NCBI RefSeq assembly: GCF_016775475.1
Contig: NZ_JAEUXJ010000002.1
Coordinates: 286,013-350,012, forward strand
Reading direction: 5' to 3'
DNA: 64,000 bases
From: Belnapia mucosa
GTDB lineage: Bacteria; Pseudomonadota; Alphaproteobacteria; Acetobacterales; Acetobacteraceae
Positions 61,986-64,000 of the stretch are shown here, one piece after another. The notes under the pieces are model-generated. The model saw only the letters and a program-made list of their open reading frames with translations, had not been told where the DNA came from and did not search any database. Position 1 is the first letter of the stretch, and each line of letters starts with the position of its first letter. The translations under genes were made by a program, and so were the position numbers.

Positions 61986-62010
61986 CCTTCCGCGGCAAAG
62001 CCGCGGAAGG
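61986..62010. terminator. Bidirectional stem-loop between convergent genes
   Basis: A perfect 11-bp stem (61986-61996 with 62000-62010) around AAA lies between the binding-protein gene and scoB. A second, slightly imperfect stem (61919-61932 with 61936-61949) precedes it, with a similar core. Neither has a long T-run. Confidence 0.5.
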
Positions 62011-62027
62011 GCACCAGGTCAGAGGTA

Positions 62028-62678
<651 letters not shown>

Positions 62679-62690
62679 TGTCCGTCTCCC

Positions 62691-63401
62691 TTACGCCAGC
62701 ACGCGCTTGCGGGTGGTGCGCTGCTCGATCCGCTTGTCGAAGCCGGGCGGGCACTGGATCATGCGCTTCACGAAGACGCCCGGGGTGATGATGTGGTCCG
62801 GGTCGATCTCGCCCGGCTGCACCAGATGCTCGACCTGCGCCACCGTCATGCGGCCGGCGGTCGCCATCATCGGGTTGAAGTTCCGCGCCGTCTTCCGATA
62901 GACGAGGTTGCCCTCGGTATCGCCCTTCCAGGCATGGATGATGGACAGGTCGGCGACGAGGCCGCGTTCCTGCACATAGGTCTCGCCGTCGAACTCTGCC
63001 GTCGGCTTGCCCTCGGCCACCTTCGTGCCGACGCCGGTCTTCGTATAGAAGGCCGGGATCCCGGCGCCGCCGGCGCGGATGCGCTCGGCCAGCGTGCCCT
63101 GCGGGTTGAACTCGATCTCGAGCTGGCCGGCCAGGTATTGCTCGGCGAAGGTCTTGTTCTCGCCGACATAGCTGCTGATCATCTTCCGCACCTGGCGGGT
63201 CTGCAGCAGCAGCCCGAGGCCCGCATCATCGATGCCGGCATTGTTCGAGACGATGGTGAGGTCGCGCACGCCGCTGTCGCGAATCGCCTCGATCAGCAGG
63301 GATGGAATGCCGCAGAGGCCGAAGCCGCCGGACATGATCATCATCCCGTCGCGCAACACGCCCGCCAGCGCGTCCTTCGCGTCGCGGTACACCTTCCCCA
63401 T
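62691..63401 (-). CDS. scoA: 3-oxoacid CoA-transferase subunit A
   Basis: 236 residues. The CoA-binding glycine-rich loop MIMSGGFGLCGIPSLLIEAI, NNAGIDDAGLGLLL and KMISSYVGENKTFAEQYLAGQLEIEFNPQGTLAERIRAGG are typical of the alpha subunit. GGGAG precedes the ATG. It is the promoter-proximal gene of the scoAB pair on the minus strand. The intergenic space to the tRNA gene (63402-63518) holds promoters for both directions. Confidence 0.94.
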   Translation of the reverse strand: MGKVYRDAKDALAGVLRDGMMIMSGGFGLCGIPSLLIEAIRDSGVRDLTIVSNNAGIDDAGLGLLLQTRQVRKMISSYVGENKTFAEQYLAGQLEIEFNPQGTLAERIRAGGAGIPAFYTKTGVGTKVAEGKPTAEFDGETYVQERGLVADLSIIHAWKGDTEGNLVYRKTARNFNPMMATAGRMTVAQVEHLVQPGEIDPDHIITPGVFVKRMIQCPPGFDKRIEQRTTRKRVLA

Positions 63402-63473
63402 GGGCTCAAGCTCCCTCGATCCGGCGGCAACCTAGTCTTCCGAAGAATGCGACGAAAGAGGCGAAGGGGCCTC

Positions 63474-63501
63474 TTGCGCCCCCCGCGAGGGGCGGTTATA
63501 C
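63474..63501 (+). promoter_or_regulatory. Candidate promoter of tRNA-Ala
   Basis: TTGCGC (63474-63479), 16 bases, TTATAC (63496-63501), 17 bases before the mature tRNA start. Consensus-based inference. Confidence 0.4.
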
Positions 63502-63518
63502 CGCGCCACCTTCCCGGG

Positions 63519-63594
<76 letters not shown>

Positions 63595-63650
63595 GGAAGT
63601 TCACCAGGGCTTGGTCGCTACGGCGACCGGGCCCTTGTTGATTCCGGGCC

Positions 63651-64000
63651 TCAGCTTTTCCGGTAAAGCGTCGGGATCGCCGGATCGACCGCGACCGAGA
63701 GCAGCATCGGCCCCGGCGCGGCAAAGGCTTGGCGCAGGGCTGGCTCGATCTCCCCGGGCTCCGTGACCCGCAGCGCCGGGCAGCCCATGCCGGCGGCGAG
63801 GCTCGGGAAGTCGAGGCCGGGCAGGTCGATCCCCGGCGCATGCTCCACCCCCAGCACCTGGCTGAAGGACCGCATGGCGCCATAGCCGGCATTGTCCACG
63901 ACGATGACCGTGACCGGCAGCGCCTCCCGCACCGCGGTCCAGAGCGCCTGGATCGAATACATCATGGATCCGTCGCCGATGACCGCCACCACCCGCCGGC
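63651..64000 (-). CDS. Thiamine-pyrophosphate enzyme, benzoylformate decarboxylase-like (C-terminal part)
   Basis: About 115 C-terminal residues; the frame stays open to the window edge. The TPP/Mg2+-binding motif begins at IGDGSMMYSIQALWTAVREALPVTVIVVDNAGYGAM. The following VLGVEHAPGIDLPGLDFPSLAAGMG closely follows my memory of benzoylformate decarboxylase rather than acetolactate synthase. These enzymes decarboxylate aryl 2-oxoacids to aldehydes. The assignment to MdlC versus another member of the family needs the rest of the gene. Confidence 0.8.
   Translation of the reverse strand, partial: RRVVAVIGDGSMMYSIQALWTAVREALPVTVIVVDNAGYGAMRSFSQVLGVEHAPGIDLPGLDFPSLAAGMGCPALRVTEPGEIEPALRQAFAAPGPMLLSVAVDPAIPTLYRKS

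Overview
The window is about 70% GC, densely coded and bacterial. It looks like an alphaproteobacterium of the Acetobacteraceae, in the Roseomonas/Siccirubricoccus/Belnapia range. The evidence is a GcrA cell-cycle regulator, an aa3 cytochrome oxidase cluster in the order ctaD-ctaB-coxF-ctaG-ctaE-surf1, a DUF374-waaA-lpxK-lpxL lipid A block, PmtA-type phospholipid methylation, and many GMC oxidoreductases, glutathione transferases and lone periplasmic binding proteins. No sequence search could be run, so the genus is an inference. I saw no rRNA, CRISPR array, prophage or intact insertion sequence. There is one tRNA, tRNA-Ala(GGC).

Layout. 1-5137: the C-terminal end of an FG-GAP/VCBS repeat protein, a small secreted-type protein, an overlapping dioxygenase/acyltransferase pair and a GMC oxidoreductase. 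5138-5659: an unexplained gap. 5660-16804: accessory metabolism with its regulators, namely a methyltransferase, a quinone-reductase-like enzyme divergent from a LysR gene, a bdcR/bdcA pair, LysR plus GST, an HWE histidine kinase divergent from an acyl-CoA ligase, and a second GST. 17095-24517: a putative metzincin protease, a protein built on the N-terminal domain of an IS5-type transposase, a VOC protein, two tandem paralogous peptide-type binding proteins, an LrgA/LrgB pair and gcrA. 24601-28687: a DMT transporter, PmtA, a lytic transglycosylase and mntH divergent from an ArsR regulator.

28869-34984 is the cytochrome c oxidase cluster, including a 42-residue CoxF-like protein. It is followed by an M32 carboxypeptidase, a CPA2 antiporter, a class-3-lipase-like protein and a MaoC-like protein. 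39490-45077, on the minus strand, is a six-gene run: FAD monooxygenase, Bug-type binding protein, 29-residue ORF, DUF938 methyltransferase, GMC oxidoreductase and sirtuin. A divergent TetR gene with two matching operators sits at its head. 45806-51580 holds thrC, an M16 peptidase, pmbA and a chemoreceptor. 51664-56933 holds a Tim44-domain protein, a 60-residue membrane protein and the lipid A block. 56944-60807 is a TetR-controlled DevBCA-type ABC exporter operon behind a perfect 20+20 bp palindrome. The window ends with a lone amino-acid binding protein, scoA/scoB, tRNA-Ala and the C-terminus of a benzoylformate-decarboxylase-like enzyme.

The most unusual signal is a dispersed family of short two-palindrome elements bounded by CTAG. 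Full copies lie at 34098-34204 and 39386-39493, a partial copy at 1185-1267 and a single hairpin at 9933-9974. Their sequences differ but their stems are kept by compensatory changes, and their terminal CTAG supplies the stop codons of four neighbouring genes.
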